Shown here in pieces: positions 10,696 through 23,226 of a DNA stretch of 64,000 nt. Each line of letters begins with the position of its first letter. Position 1 is the first letter of the stretch. The notes under the pieces are model-generated. The model worked only from the letters and a program-made list of their open reading frames with translations, made no database searches and had not been told where the DNA came from. Location: positions 30,623-94,622 of the forward strand of contig VCJN01003607.1 of assembly GCA_006384855.1 (NCBI GenBank), in the 5' to 3' direction. A program made the translations under genes and the position numbers. This DNA is from Tetraselmis striata (lineage: Eukaryota > Chlorophyta > Chlorodendrophyceae > Chlorodendrales > Chlorodendraceae).

Positions 10696-13600
10696 TCATA
10701 TCCGGAGTGTGCTCACCAACCCATAGCAAAGCCAACGTGCTTCTCCAGTGCAGGACGGGGCAGGGGTTTGGTCATCATGTCCGCCGTGTTGAGGTCGGTG
10801 GCGATGTAGTTGACCCTCATTCTCTGTGCATGCATCCACATGGTCTCTGACAAAGTGCCATGTGACATCAATGAGCTTCGTCCTGTCACTGATGGCAGCG
10901 TTTGTGGCGTAGCTGATCGCCGCTTGGTTGTCCTCCATCATGATGAGTGGTTGCACTAGACTGCCAAGAATTTCAGAGACGAACATTTTGATGTGAATGC
11001 CATCTGTGATCGCCTATGCCAATGACACTGTCTCGGCATCGACAGTCGACTGTGCAATGCCGCCCCCTGCTTCCTGTGTCGCAGTGGGCAGAAGGGCTTA
11101 CTTGTAGCTGCATGCATGCCCCGTGATCGCCGAGACGGATAAGGTATGTACGTACCCACCACGGGAACGGCGCTGGAGCAGATCGGCAGCGAAGTCGGCA
11201 TCTGCATATAGCCGACCAGTCGTAGGTTGTCGTTTGAGTCGGCGCCAAGAGTGATGCAACGATGCATAGTGCCTTTCATGTATCGTAACACCTTAAGCGT
11301 TGTCATGTGCATCACACGCGGTTGTTTTTGAACATTGCCCATGATACTGAGCGTTGTCGTGATATTACCCGGTCGAGTGCAAGTGTTGACGTACAAGAGG
11401 CAGCCCATCAGCCGCGCGCTCGTATTGGGACCGACCGTCAGCGTTCAGCAAGGGCGATGCGGGGACATCGGTGAGTGGCTGTTTGCAGAAGTCGGCCACC
11501 ATAGGCACATCGGACTTCTTGCAGTCAAGCATGTACGCGAAATCTCTCCAGAATTTATATCTGATGTAGGCTGTTTGTGTGAGAGTGATATACGTCGGCT
11601 GGGTCGATCGTAGGACACGGACATCCCAATGGCCCAAGGGTCATGTTGCATCTTGACCACGAACTGATCACGCAGGTCGGTCTAAAGCTGTCCAACCAAC
11701 GGTCGTTGTTGCTAGGCAATTCCATGTCGTCCACATAGACTCCCATGGCGGCGTAGATGTCTCCCTGTCGTAGGATGAAGATGCATGGGTCTGCCTTGCA
11801 CTGGATCTAGCCAATACTCATCAGCCACAAGGCCAGCAGTTTGCACCACTATCTGCCAGACTGGCGGAGGCCATAAAGACATTTGAGAAGTCTGCAGACT
11901 CTGCAAGAAGCATCATCAAACCCCTGAAGCTATCGCACGTACAGATACTCATCCGCCGGAATGGAAGCGTGTGTTACGCAGCCACAGCATCAAGCTGCCG
12001 GAGGTGGAGCTGCATGGCGGCCACAATGGTGACGATGACCCGCAGACTGGAAATGCGGATGACAGGTGCGTATGTTGCCTTGCACGTGACGCCAGCATTC
12101 TAGTAGTTGCCACACACAAAAGTCATGGCTTTCGCCTTGTCCAGAGTACCATCAGGTGCTGCCTTGGCCACAAAAAACCCACTGATTGGGTAGGACTGTC
12201 GCACCATGTGGGCAGTCAACCGGTTCCCATGTACGGTTGGCCATCACACCGTCATACTCCTTGTGGATGGTTGGTTCCCACAAGTCACGGAACTCCGGGC
12301 TCATTGCCTCTTTGAAGTTGCGAGGCGTAGGTATGCCCGCAGCACTCAAGAGTGCAATTGTCTGCTGCATGCCGCTGGATGGGGTCTGGAGGGTAGGTGT
12401 CATATTTTGGTTGGGGATCTGATGGATCACGGTCCAAACAGATGTTGTCGCATGCCATCATGGCATGATGCCGAGCTGGGAGTCGTTTCTCCCGGATGGG
12501 TATATGCTGTGCTGATCACGGACGGTTTTATACTCTGGAGGTTGTTGCTCATCCATGTCCATTTCTACCGTGGGATGTTCTTCCTCAGCCTCTAGCATGC
12601 ATGATGGAGCCGTCAGTGTGTGGATCCGGAGCAAAGCCGCTCTCATCCTCGAGGAAACGGACATGGACGTTGACAGTCACCCCGCCTGTGGTGGGGTTGA
12701 AGACCATCCACCCAGGTGCGCTGCCAAGGTAGCCCACAAAGATGCTAGTCCAGACCTTGGAGTCCAGCTTTTTGCGAGTGCCATTAGGGACCGTGACAAA
12801 CACCTTGCAGCCATAGACTCTGGCTTCGTCAATATGTGAATCAACATTGCCTTTGGTCAGTACCGAGACCGGTGTCTGTGCGGTGTCTTTCTGCCATCCA
12901 AATTATTGCCAGCTGTTGTGACAGTGCGCCGGTTCTTCATCTAGAAAGCTGCGCTGATAGCGGTTGCCCACAGTCGGCTAGGGACTGACATGTCTGCCGT
13001 CATGCTAGTGGCGCTGCCTCTGATGGTGCGCCATGGCCTCTCAATCTTGCCATGTTGATGATGGTAGTACGGTGCGGCCCACTCAGTACGTCGTCCTCCT
13101 ATGCTACCCACCAGAGCGTCCATCGCATCTTTGTCGAAGGTGGAGTCGTGGTCAAAGCGGATCTCGGGAGCAAACGGACCACTATACTTTGCCCAATACT
13201 TGAGGTGATAGTGTCTGACCTCATCTAGCATGGAACGCATGGCTGTCAGCACCTCCGCTGCCTCTTTGGATCTCAGGTGTCAGTGCCACTGAAATCTAGA
13301 TAGGCGGCAAATGATGTTGATTGTCCATCGGTAGCCACCCGGTGATATGATGTGAATGGGACCCGGTGTGTCGATAGTAAGTTGGCTGCAGCACGCATTA
13401 CGGAGGGCTGTAGGCTCTCGGTTGGCAATAGCTGCTGTGGCTTTGTTGAATAGGCAGGAATGACACACACACACACACCGGTTCGCGTAGGTACTCGTTT
13501 CTGAAGACCGCAAACGGGTCTCAAATCCGAGATGTGCAGCTTGCACCGCTTTTTGGCTACGTGACACGCGCTACGTGCGTATTATTAGCACGTGACCTCT

Positions 13601-14535
13601 CGCGCTCCCCCCACATCATCCCGCCGTCAGACCCATCCCTGCCCGCGACACACAGGACGAGGCACCTGAAGGCCACCACATGCCTACGTTAGGGCGCTGC
13701 TACCGCGGTATGCGCGTGATGGTGCCGGCCGGTGTGTCCGATTGGCATCGGTGGGGCGGGATGGGTTGGCGAGACGGGTAGTCACGTGGGCTCTGAGTTT
13801 TGATCAAATGACGGTATATTTGACTATATCAACCGGATCCTAATTACTACTCGTACTCGTTTCGGTAGTTGCATCTCAGGATTGTGACCCCGCTTTACAT
13901 AGCTTCAAGCCCGGGAGGATTTCATTTAGCTAGTACCCGGGGAACCGGTGTGCAGATTCCTGAGATTCCTTACATCCGGCGGAGGGAAGGCAAGTACAGC
14001 AGGTACACCATTATGATGTTGTGGCTGGACTGTGCCCATGCCGGGATGGCCTAATCTCATGTGCCACACGACTGCAAAGTCCTTGACTGTAGCACTAAGC
14101 ATGGCAATGCCATCCTGCTGTCCAGCAGGGGGAAGAAGCAGCTCCATCCGCAGGCGCGAGGTCCAATAGGTACATGCCATTGTAGCCTCTTAGGCGCACC
14201 ACTCATGCATCCATGGCCACAGTAACAGAATCAGTTTCACCCGGAAAGTTGATGGTACCAGGGAGATGGTTCTGTAGCCATGACACGCTTAGTAGTCTGC
14301 CTACACCCATCGAATTCGTGTTGAGCAGGGATGGACAGTAAACAGTTGGCATGCGCAGTGTGCAGTAGCCACCGGAGGTGGGTGCGGCCCTAATAGCTAC
14401 ACTGCCGCTAGCTGCCCTCGATGACGGTGCCCACGCCACCAAGCTCACCCTTGTGCGACCCGATTCGAAATGTTTCGAAATCAGATTTTGTATGCCGTGA
14501 CATTCTGAGGAGCGCAAGCAGAGTCTGCGATCCAT
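10696..14535 (-). pseudogene. Copia element 1 Pol pseudogene (protease, integrase, RT, RNase H)
   Basis: Read right to left on the minus strand. A protease-region frame lies at 14535-14203. The pre-integrase motif WHMRLGHPGMG is at about 14075-14043. An integrase zinc region and core follow (13567-12941), with FDHDSTFDKD and YYHHQHGKIERPWR, which carries the third acidic residue. Post-core FVGYLGSAPGWMVF is at 12803-12585. The RT N terminus (NFKEAMSPEFRDLWEPTIHK) is at 12430-12152, GVYVDDM (the RT active site) at about 11746, and the RT C terminus (GCLLYVNTCTRPG, LKVLRYMKGT) at 11408-10956. RNase H (MMEDNQAAISYATN) ends near 10696. At least six frame changes and several stops separate these blocks, so no Pol protein can be made. 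Confidence 0.85.
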
Positions 14536-14556
14536 GCCTGGCTGACACTTGGGGCA

Positions 14557-16049
14557 TCACTCAATCAGTTGTGAGAAAAAGGCTACGAGGGTCGGGGGAG
14601 TAGTGATAGGGGTTGTTACCCCGCGGAGGAGCATCTCCTCCTCCTCGAGGGTCAGATCGTCGCCGGTGTCGGTGTCGTCGCTCGGCTGGTCGGCCACAAC
14701 TGCAGTGTTGTCGTCATCGAATGCCGCGAGAGCAGCAGTAGTCGACACCATAGCCTTAGAGTCTTCGGGATACCTGATTTTCAGGGCTTTGATTTTGGAG
14801 CGCTGAAAATTCAAAATAACCGTGTCACTTGCAGTGCATTGGTTATACTAAGGTCTTCTCGCCACAAGATCCACACTTGCCGAACCACGATGACTTGTGA
14901 ATTCTGCGGGCAGTTCTGGGCGGATTCTGAGCTGTGAGGAATGCCGCATTACCAACTGGAGGTGCTGGAGCTGCATGAGCTTGTGCGGAACACAGTCTGG
15001 CGTGGACACGGAGTTCGGCGAACAACTCTGCCGCAATACACCGATGTAAGTCGACATTCCCCGCAACGACCGTCTTGATAATATCGTATTTTGCGGGAAG
15101 TGCATGATTGAGAACTGTCGGTATCAGCAACGCGTCGCGGAGCTGCTCGGTGACCTCCATAGCTGCGTCGTATGCACGGATAGCCTCCCATTTGCGGTCG
15201 AGGAAGTCGACAAGTGGCTCCGTCGAGTTCTTGTCGAATGTGCGATTCACCTCGTCGAGTAGTGACATGGTGTGATGCACGTCATGTCTGTCGAGACGAT
15301 GGCACGTGTTGTCCCATGCTGTCGCACCTCGGTTGACCGCATTGGACTGAGAGAGGTTCTTGAGTTCCGAGGTGGCACTCGGGTGGTGCTAGGCGATCTG
15401 CACGAGCGTGTGGTACAGGTATGATTGGAGTTGCGGGTCGATGTTCGGATCGCTCGGGCCAAGTAGAATCATCTGTTCCATCACCAACGGCACATAGGTG
15501 TTGATGAAGGAGAGGAAAATGCGTTTCCACGTCGTGTTTGAAGTCTGAGCTCTTCTGGAGCATCGGTGGTGTGAACTTCAGTGCCCCACCCAGCTCGTCG
15601 GTACCTCGTGGTGGTCCCTGTCGGGCCCATATGCGGCCGTCAGCAATGTCCGCTGCGCCGATGGCCTGGCGTCTCGCGGGTGCACGATAAGGCGCAACTA
15701 CGCCGAGGTAGCATGTCCGTCCGGTAGCTTTGTCGACTGCTGGGGTTCGCGACAGTGGCGGTGGTGGCGCAGCTGTCGGAGTCTGTCTAGGTGTCGGTGT
15801 TTCTCGACATGGACGTAAACATCCGTTTGACATCAGCCATCATGTCCCGTTGCTCGGCCATAAAGTCGGCATGCATGACTTTGTGACAACAGTTCGGTAA
15901 TCGTGCATCTCGCTCTGCATCTCCCCATGTTGGAAGTCTTGTCGTTGCTCCATGATAGATATATGTTGCTCTAGCCTGACCACTAGGTCCAGTCTCGGTT
16001 GATCAGAAGATTCAGCCTGAGACTTGTCAGTGTCGACCTGTGATGCCAA
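14557..16049 (-). pseudogene. Copia element 1 Gag pseudogene
   Basis: Frames at 16049-15840, 15833-15282, 15280-14843 and 14814-14557 form a broken Gag. The 15280-14843 block (LVDFLDRKWEAIRAYDAAM, LNHALPAKYDIIKTVVAGN) has the spacing of the UBN2-type copia Gag core and ends in a possible zinc-knuckle remnant, CGSCGEKT. Stops separate the blocks. Confidence 0.65.
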
Positions 16050-16493
16050 GTCCCGGGGGGAGAGGAGTGTGCCCTGGTCGGGTTGGTGAGTTGTCTGTCA
16101 TGTCGACGTCGCGCCAGATGTCCCAGTGAGAAACGCGTTCTGTCGGCCAGGACCAGCTGTCAAGTAGCAAACTGTGTTAGTCAGTATGACCTCCCGCTCC
16201 GCAGCTCCGGCGCATGTGTGTGCGTTTCGCGTCACTCGCACCACACCCCGCTCCGGATGACGCTGACATCGTGCGGCTGCAGAAGCCACCAGGGATACAA
16301 ACCAGGCAAAGAGGACGTGGTACAAGTGAGGACTCCGGTGTTCGAATTCTATCTACGTATGTCTATGCTAAATAACCAATACATCAGCACAATGGACTTT
16401 TGTGTTGAATCTCAGAGACTCAACTCGGCCTCGGAGGCTCGAGGATCTCGCCCGGGACGAGATATACTTGCACACTTATTCTAGAATATGTGA

Positions 16494-16505
16494 GGGCCCA
16501 TAACC
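16494..16505 (-). other. Primer-binding site of copia element 1 (initiator tRNA-Met half-molecule type)
   Basis: Minus strand GGTTATGGGCCC directly abuts the 5' LTR. It is complementary to the anticodon arm of initiator tRNA-Met, the primer site used by Drosophila copia and Ty5-like elements. Confidence 0.65.
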
Positions 16506-17801
16506 TAAACGGCTCAACCGGTTAGTGATGGGAGGTGGAAGTGCTCGGAGCTACTTACAGTGGGTGCAACGAGCCGGGCTCGAGCTGCTGGGACTAATGT
16601 ACTGGATGAAGCCGCTGCGCGGGCCGAGCCTAATAAGATAGGCGGGGCGCGCGCACTAGCGTGTTGATGCTAATAGTCCTCTAATCTATGATATGTACAA
16701 TACTATACAAACCCACCCACCCACCGCATGGGCGGCCCCGACGACCGTCCTCGGGCCTCGGAATCGCGAGCCCTTCCTCCGCCTCCACCCCCGGCTGGGG
16801 ATGGGGGCGGGGATCGTGCACGGGTGGCGCCTTGGTAGCCTTGGCTCCGCCCGTGCTGCCACTGCCGCGGAGGAGCAGTGTGAGCTGGACACCGGCGTCT
16901 CACGTCGTTGCTGGTCCGGTCAAGTCCCCGTTCGCTGTTCTTTGAGCACCCTCTCCCTTCCTGTCCTGTCGGCGCCTCCACATCACATTCGGCCTAGTGC
17001 CGCTATTGGAGTGGCCCTGGATGTTGTGCTGGGAAGGAAGTTCTACGTTCGGCGGAAGGGGACGCGGCCGAGATGGCGGCGGATCTGGCGCTGGGCGTAA
17101 CAACGCGAGCTGGACACCGGCGTCTTATGTCGTTGCTGGTCCGGTCAAGTCCCTGTTCGTCGTTCTTTGAGCACCCTCTCCCTTCCTGTCCTGTCGGCGC
17201 CTCCACATCACATTCGGCCTAGTGCCGCTATTGGAGTGGCCCGGGATGCTGTGATGTGGAACGCGTTCTACGTCAAGCGGAAGGGGACGCGACCGAGCTG
17301 GCGGCGGATTTGGCGCTGGGTCTGTTGCACGCCCGTGGCGCCCCGTTCTGGGTTGGACCCCCCCACTTCCGCTCCTTGCTGCGAGACCTCTACTTCGAAG
17401 CCCCTTTCCTGTCGGCGCCTTCACATCACATTCGGCCTAGTGCCGCTATTGGAGTGGCCCGGGATTGTGAGCTGGGGAGAGCGTCCCTACTGCGTGGAGC
17501 GGCGGTTGGCTGGTGGCGATGCGTGATCGGTGGCTGTCATGGCGGTTCCCGCCTCTTGTGGCCCGTAGCTGGATTTTCTTCTGGATTTCTTCATGGAATT
17601 CTTGAATTTTGCAGCTAACACATGTAATCATATGTACACTACTAGTGTCTATCTACATCATATCCACAGTACAAGAGAAGACACTGGTCTTGTTCGGTTC
17701 GGATGTGAAGTTAGTTCGGATGCGCGCGCAGCACGCCATATGCTAAAATTGGTATCATCAGCAGATTGCCAAGAGGACCTGTCAGAGCACACACTCCAAC
17801 A
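16506..17801 (-). repeat. 5' LTR of copia element 1, interrupted by an insertion
   Basis: The LTR halves 16506-16699 and 17639-17801 together match 10290-10643. The intervening sequence is a separate insertion. Confidence 0.8.
16700..17629. mobile_element. 930-bp insertion with internal tandem repeats inside the 5' LTR of copia element 1
   Basis: The LTR is split and the motif ATATGTACA occurs at both junctions (16691-16699 and 17630-17638), a 9-bp target duplication; the other LTR has one copy (ATCTGTACA). Inside are two and a half tandem units of about 220-225 bp. The shared string CTGTCGGCGCC starts at 16966, 17191 and 17409, each time followed by CACATCACATTCGGCCTAGT. No terminal inverted repeat or protein domain is visible, so it is best seen as a non-autonomous element of unknown class. 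A 9-bp duplication would suit a Mutator-like element, but the ends do not show long inverted repeats. Confidence 0.6.
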
Positions 17802-18447
17802 TGCTAGGGGCTAGAGCATGGGCACTGGGCCGCGCGACGTGCGCGTCGCGATGATGCATGTGCAAACTGAACCAACTACGGAGCGAACCGCATACCGGTA
17901 TAACACACTCGGGTAGTTTTCGCAATGCCGTACGGGGTACTGTGGGAAGTGATGTGACGCCAGGGAAGTAGAGACGAAGGCCGCTAGTGACTTGGGAAGA
18001 TCGGAAAGTGGGGGGAGGTAGGGGGGGGGGGGGGGGGCAGCAAAATCGCGCGATCGTGCACACGTTGGTGCTTCGTGTGTGTGGGGGGGGGGGGGGGGGG
18101 GGGGGGCTTGCGGAATTGGCGACTTTGGCGGGAGGACGAGGCGGCGTCATAGCGGGGAGCAGAGATCGAAAGGAGGCGGACACATGGGACGTCGATGCCT
18201 GGAAAAGCTGCGGGTGGTCATGGCGGCGGCGGTTGCTAACAGTCACATTTGCAGTCCAAAAGTACTCCGGGGGAAGGGGGGGGGGTTTGGGCTGTCCCCC
18301 CAGTGGCGGGATATGGGGCCGCGCGGGGGCGCCGGCTGCGGTAGGTGACACGCACGCCGCTGGAACCTCACTGGGTGAGGACCAGAAGCTGACGAGGGCG
18401 GGGCTCGCAGCGGGTCAGCCGGGAACGAGTAATGTGTAGTATATATA
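17802..18447. other. Spacer with homopolymer G runs
   Basis: Holds G runs at about 18020-18037 and 18081-18106 and no recognisable gene. Ends in an AT-rich stretch (TATATATA) that forms the target of the following DNA transposon. Confidence 0.5.
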
Positions 18448-18520
18448 TGTTGAGACCCAGCTAGGAACATGACTTGTTTGCAAACAAGTCACTGTCAAGA
18501 TGACTTGTTTGCAAACAAGA
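18448..18520 (+). repeat. Left TIR of the Ginger-like element with two 14-bp palindromes
   Basis: Begins TGTTGAGACCCAG. Perfect palindromes TTGTTTGCAAACAA lie at 18474-18487 and 18505-18518, likely transposase-binding sites. Confidence 0.75.
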
Positions 18521-19110
18521 CAAATTGTATGTTTTGTCCGCAAGCAAGTCAAAAATTAATGCCATGTGTGCACATAGGTCATAAATTTTGACCAAAGTGG
18601 CAACCGTCCATTTTGACCGTTCTGTTTTCATGTAAGGCATGGTCAAAATGCCATGTGTACGCTTAGGTCATTTATGATGTCATGTGTGCAAACCGGCCAT
18701 TGTGGCCATGGTCTCGCTCTTCGCTTTGTTTTTACATTGGCTACCTGAGTGCACACTAGACCGATCCCAAGTGCGAACATGCCGTTTGTAGGCTAGGTAT
18801 TCTACATAGGTCAAATAGAGTGCCATGTTTGCATAATGTACTGGCCATCCGAAATGGCGGCAAATGTGAGAACATTTGATACATTCCGTGAATTTTCCAA
18901 ATTTATCAAATTTTGAGCTATTACCGGGTGTTTTATTTATTTAAAATATCTTGTTCCATTTCTAGGCGATGCGTACTTCACATGTCAGATGGAGTGCCAT
19001 GTGTGCACACAAAGCATCGCAAATGTTGGCAGATGTGAGAACATTCGATAATTCTTACATGTATACATTTTCCAATTAATCAAATGTCGCGCTGTTGCCC
19101 ACTGTTTCCT

Positions 19111-22100
19111 TTACCTACCCCCCAACACGGACTGGACGGGGGGCGCGCTCGTTGAGGCACATGAGTCATACATGTTAACGCATGATGCATTGTCCTTCTG
19201 GCATCTAGCAGAGTTGCAAGTCCGGCTCGCCTTACGGCAGGCACATACGTTGGTCTTGCATGGCCCTTTGCAACCGCACTTTACCATACCTTGCCCACCA
19301 TGTTGTGACACAGCCTTCACAACATCTCGAAGCGAGATGTTTTTCCTTTGGCTTGGGTCCTGCCACTTCTCCACCACTCTTGCTAATCCCAATTGAGCGA
19401 GGCTCACCGACCTCATTAGCGCAAGGTCCACTTGGCCGTATGTTCGATTGATGACGCCAGCCATGTTTGCTAGCCTGCATAACTATGCTCCTATCGGTGA
19501 CCTGCCGGAAACAATCAACAAGATATCAAGGCAAGTTATATAGATTTGTGCCAGGCAATCAGAAGATACATCCTACTACGACACGCCTCGAGGACAACCA
19601 ATGTGCAGGTTGTGGCATCAACCTTTCCTTGGTCCACACCATGGACAGCGATCTGCACCGGGTCGCCAACCTGGGGACGCATGGCCACACTTGCTTGCCA
19701 CTCTTATCGCCGTGACACGGGCATGCTTTGCTTGCGCCACAACGCAATCCCGGCGGATGCTCTGTTTGAAGGGCGTAGTGGCCAGTGGGGTAGTGCCATC
19801 CTCTTCTGTTGCTTCGGGATCCATGTCTTAAAAGCGGCGCTTGGCTGCAACAAGTGGCGTACGCGGATGATCTGTCGCCACTTGCATGGCGCCAGCCTCC
19901 ACCTCTGGATCGTTGTCTCCGTTGACATCTTGTTCAATGGCCTCCCCGCGTCCTCTGGCTCCTCCACCATGTCTTCCACAACATGAGGGGGCTTTCGTGT
20001 CCAGCCCGCGTGCGCCTCTCTAGGCAATGCTCGTTGCACGAGCCGTCATCAGTCCCCCCTGTGCATACGCGAAATGGCGATATTCAGCATGATGTAACAC
20101 AGACTCGAATGACAATATCGGTTATTATATGGGATGGCTATTAGCTTAGCAGTACAAAATCACATCGTAATACATGTGGCATCCTGCGCAACGGTGCCCC
20201 CTTTGCGGGCCTTTAGTAGGTATTTTCCTCCCCACGAGACTATTGCCCCCTGTAAGCCAGGCCTTGCACGCAATGGTAAATGTTGTGGGGTTCCAACTAT
20301 CCTTGTGGTCTGGCGGAGGACTGTACTCTCGCGGCCGCGGGCGTTGCTGCGTCGCCTCCTCAGCCGGCGGGCCAGCATGGCGCAAGGTATCCGCCTCCGG
20401 CTCCCCCACAAGAGAATCGGTGGGAGGTAGATCCTGCTGGGGACGCCCCGCCGTGTCATCTTGTGCGCCAGCTGGTGCTCCGCCTGATGTTGCAGGGCTG
20501 TCGGCGTCGATTGCCATGTCTTCCGGTATGCCTAGTGCGTTGTTCAGGTCCGCCTCTGTGGTTATGGCGTCTGCCGATTCCTGCGTCAAGCGCAGAGATT
20601 GCAAGCCGACACGGGGCACTTGACCGTTCACGGCTGTGTATGGCACCTGTGCATTAGACACAAGCGATGTTAACAATAAACATCGAAAAACAAACGCGAG
20701 CCCATGTAGCTTCCGCTGCAAGGTCTTACACTGTCACTGCAACAGCACACATGGCGCACCTGCTGGATTGCGGAGTGAAACCATGTGTTGTTCTGTCATG
20801 TGTGATCTGAGAAGACAACGGGTAGTTGGGCGTGTTGTGCTCCGCGCAGTTAAAGCGGATCTTCTCTTCAGCTGCCCTATTGAAGCGCTCGCTCCCGCCG
20901 TTGCTGGGACTATGTCTTGGGCGCCCATTGACCATGGTGCACCCATGCCACGGGTCCTTTAATGTAGTTATGAAGTAACTTGAAAGGTGAATCAGCGATG
21001 CGTCGATAATTTAGAAAATTTTAAAAGAACGGGTTCTATATCACTTGCCTATAGTTCCATCAATTGCATTGCCAGCGCTTTGAAGTACTAGCAGCGAGCG
21101 TTTGCATTGCCAGCGCTTTGAAGTACCCGAGTTTCTTTTTCCATTACCAGCAGCGAGTAGCGAGTACCAATACCGGTACCAACAGTACCAGCAGTACCAG
21201 CAGCGAGTAGCGAGTACCAGGACCAACAGCGAGCGTTCGCATTGCCAGCGCTTTAAATTACAAGTAGCGAGTAGTGAGATCTTAATCGGACGGCTGTGTG
21301 GGACCGTGGGTGGGCGGGCGGGCGGGCGGGTGGATTATAGTACTTAGTAGTACATGCCAGTATATAAGCGCTTTAGTCATGCACCTATAGGCCCGATCCG
21401 CTGCACTATACGGGTACCCGTACGGCAATCAAGCTCACCGCCGAAAAATCGACGCTTCGCTGGATTACCTGCGGGATCACTTATTACAGTCGGCGAGGTC
21501 ATCAACGTAGAAGTGAATAATGGGCAAGTAGGCCCGGATATTACGATAGGGCTGCAGGACATTTTGCAAGCATGCAAACATGGCTTACATCAGCCACATC
21601 GGCGGTTGACATCTCTCTCCGGCCCGGCCACCGGCGCCGTTCTAGCAGCATCGCGCGCGCGCGAAGGAGGAGCGGTAGCACCTGCATCAGCACCGCAGCG
21701 GCATGCCGGCAATGGTAGCACCAACGTTGTGAGCGGCAATCAACAATGACAACTTGCCTACTGCCTGCAGGCACGAGCTGTGCATGCAGCAGCGGCGGGT
21801 AGGGACTTGGGCGCATCTGCCGACGGTCCGCGCAACGTACCTGTAACAACATGGCTGTCGTCACCGGCCGTGGCACCAGCATTGCCAACGTCAGCATGAG
21901 CGGCATCATCAGCATCATCATCATCGCATGCATCGTCAATACAACAGCATGCCAACAACCTTTCAATGCTAGCACCAACGGTGTCAGCGGCAAGCGACAG
22001 CATCGACGTGTTTGTGCCGTGAAGCACAATGCAGGCGACTGAAGCGCAGATATTGATAAGGCGACGTACTTGCAGCATCATGGCCGCCATCACCGGCCGC

Positions 22101-23226
22101 GGCAGCAGCATTGCCAGCGTCAGCAACTCACAATCCTACACCGGAGGAGGCGTTACGTCTAGCAAGGCCATAAAATTCTCGCCCGTTGTCGGCTTGTAGG
22201 ATGAGAGGAAGTCCAATAAGGCAAAAGAGGCGGAAGAGGGTGGCTGCTATGGTGTCTCTCTAAACACACAGACAAAGCATATCAGTAAGCAAAACCAGCA
22301 AGTAGCATGCGGCGGGTTTGGGTCTGGAAGGGAGGGGAGGGGGGAGGTGCTCACTTGCTGGGTAGGTAGTGGGGCAGTGAAGCCTAGCTTTAACCCGTGG
22401 TCGACGTAGGTGAGCAGGAGCTTGTATCATGCATATTCACTACTTCGGTAGTCCACGAGGTCTACCTGACCCCGGGCACCGAACTTCCTCTTCGACATGA
22501 TCGGCCGACTGCCGGCCTTGGCCTTTCTGGGATGCGGGCGATTAGTCTGGCAGATGGCGCATGTCTCCACGAACAAGTCTACGACTCTACGAGGGATGTT
22601 GAAGTATTTATGCGACAGCCGCATGTGCATGGTTTTGCCCTACGAGAGCACCCAAAAAGGATTCAACACGACCACAGACCCCCCCCCCCCTCCCCCCCCC
22701 CCCGGCACCACGCCAGCGGTCCGCAGGGACTTTTTTTGTTCATATTGTAGGGACAGGTCAGCGGCTTTACTTAGGGAAAATTCTCGGCCTCACCTTGCAG
22801 TGGCTGCCGTCATGATGCGCTTGTCGTATGTCATTGGTCGAAAAACACACCGGTGTGGCTCGCTAGGGCCAGCTGCTCTTGTGACATACCCTCCGCGTTG
22901 TCGCGCAGGGTTAGGTCCGCCCTCTCGCCGATCATCACCACTTGATAACGGTGGTGGTTGCGATAGATGCGCCAAGAGCGCTGCGTACCGGCAGGACAAG
23001 TGGATAGACGTGAACGCGACGTTTCGGTTTTCCTATTTTCCTTTTTCAAATTGGCAGGCGAGATCATCACGGGGCTTACCCTCTCGGAAGCAGGTAGCGA
23101 GTCCCACGCAAGGACATCGCGCTTGGCCAGGGCCCAAGCCTCCTCGGTTAGCATGCTAACGTTGGGCTTGCTCTGCTTGAGCAAGTCACGTAGCTTGTCG
23201 GTGAAGGCGGTTTTGTGGAGTGCCAT
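19111..23226 (-). pseudogene. Ginger-like integrase/transposase pseudogene
   Basis: Pieces in order on the minus strand. N-terminal region 23226-22831 (TDKLRDLLKQSKPNVSMLTE, RYQVVMIGERADL). HHCC zinc domain and core start 22630-22427, with HMRLSHKYF, FVETCAICQTN and then RGQVDLVDYRS, carrying the first catalytic Asp. An in-frame TGA follows 15 bases later, after which the frame continues (YKLLLTYVDHGLKLGF). The second Asp is in LILQADNGREF at about 22185-22155. The catalytic Glu is in MVNGRPRHSPSNGGSERFNR (about 20935-20876). Post-core sequence lies at 20721-20146. An SH3-like block (VGDPVQIAVHGVDQGKVDA) is near 19680-19620. A C-terminal Cys-rich domain, CGCKGPCKTNVCACRK and following, lies within 19464-19111. 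All three DDE residues are present. The D-to-E gap (22140 to 20965) is either an intron or a nested repeat insertion. The domain order matches KRBA2/Ginger integrases; stop and shifts make it non-functional. Confidence 0.75.
20965..22139. repeat. Repeat-rich interruption inside the Ginger-like integrase
   Basis: Contains three copies of GCATTGCCAGCGCTTT (21066, 21103 and 21239 regions), many AGTACCAGCAGCGAGTAG-type units at 21145-21230, a GCGG run at 21312-21330, and two units of about 230 bp (around 21841 and 22072) sharing ATGGCYGYCRTCACCGGCCG. It separates the second and third catalytic residues, so it is an intron with internal repeats or a nested non-coding insertion. Confidence 0.5.

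Larger units (their letters stand above)
10290..17801 (-). mobile_element. Ty1/copia LTR retrotransposon 1, decayed (no methyltransferase)
   Basis: The element lies on the minus strand between two LTRs that align throughout: 10290-10643 (3' LTR) and 16506-17801 (5' LTR, enlarged by a 930-bp insertion). Both LTRs start TGTYGGAG on the minus strand, and flanks read GGCTA / TGCTA, a likely imperfect 5-bp duplication. A primer-binding site complementary to the initiator tRNA-Met anticodon arm (GGTTATGGGCCC on the minus strand) lies at 16494-16505, and a purine tract (GAGGGGGGC) at 10644-10652. Between them come Gag, protease, integrase, reverse transcriptase and RNase H in copia order, with many stops and frameshifts. 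LTR divergence is well above that of copia element 3, so the insertion is older. Only about 300 bases separate Gag from protease, so there is no room for the methyltransferase found in the other two elements. Confidence 0.85.
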
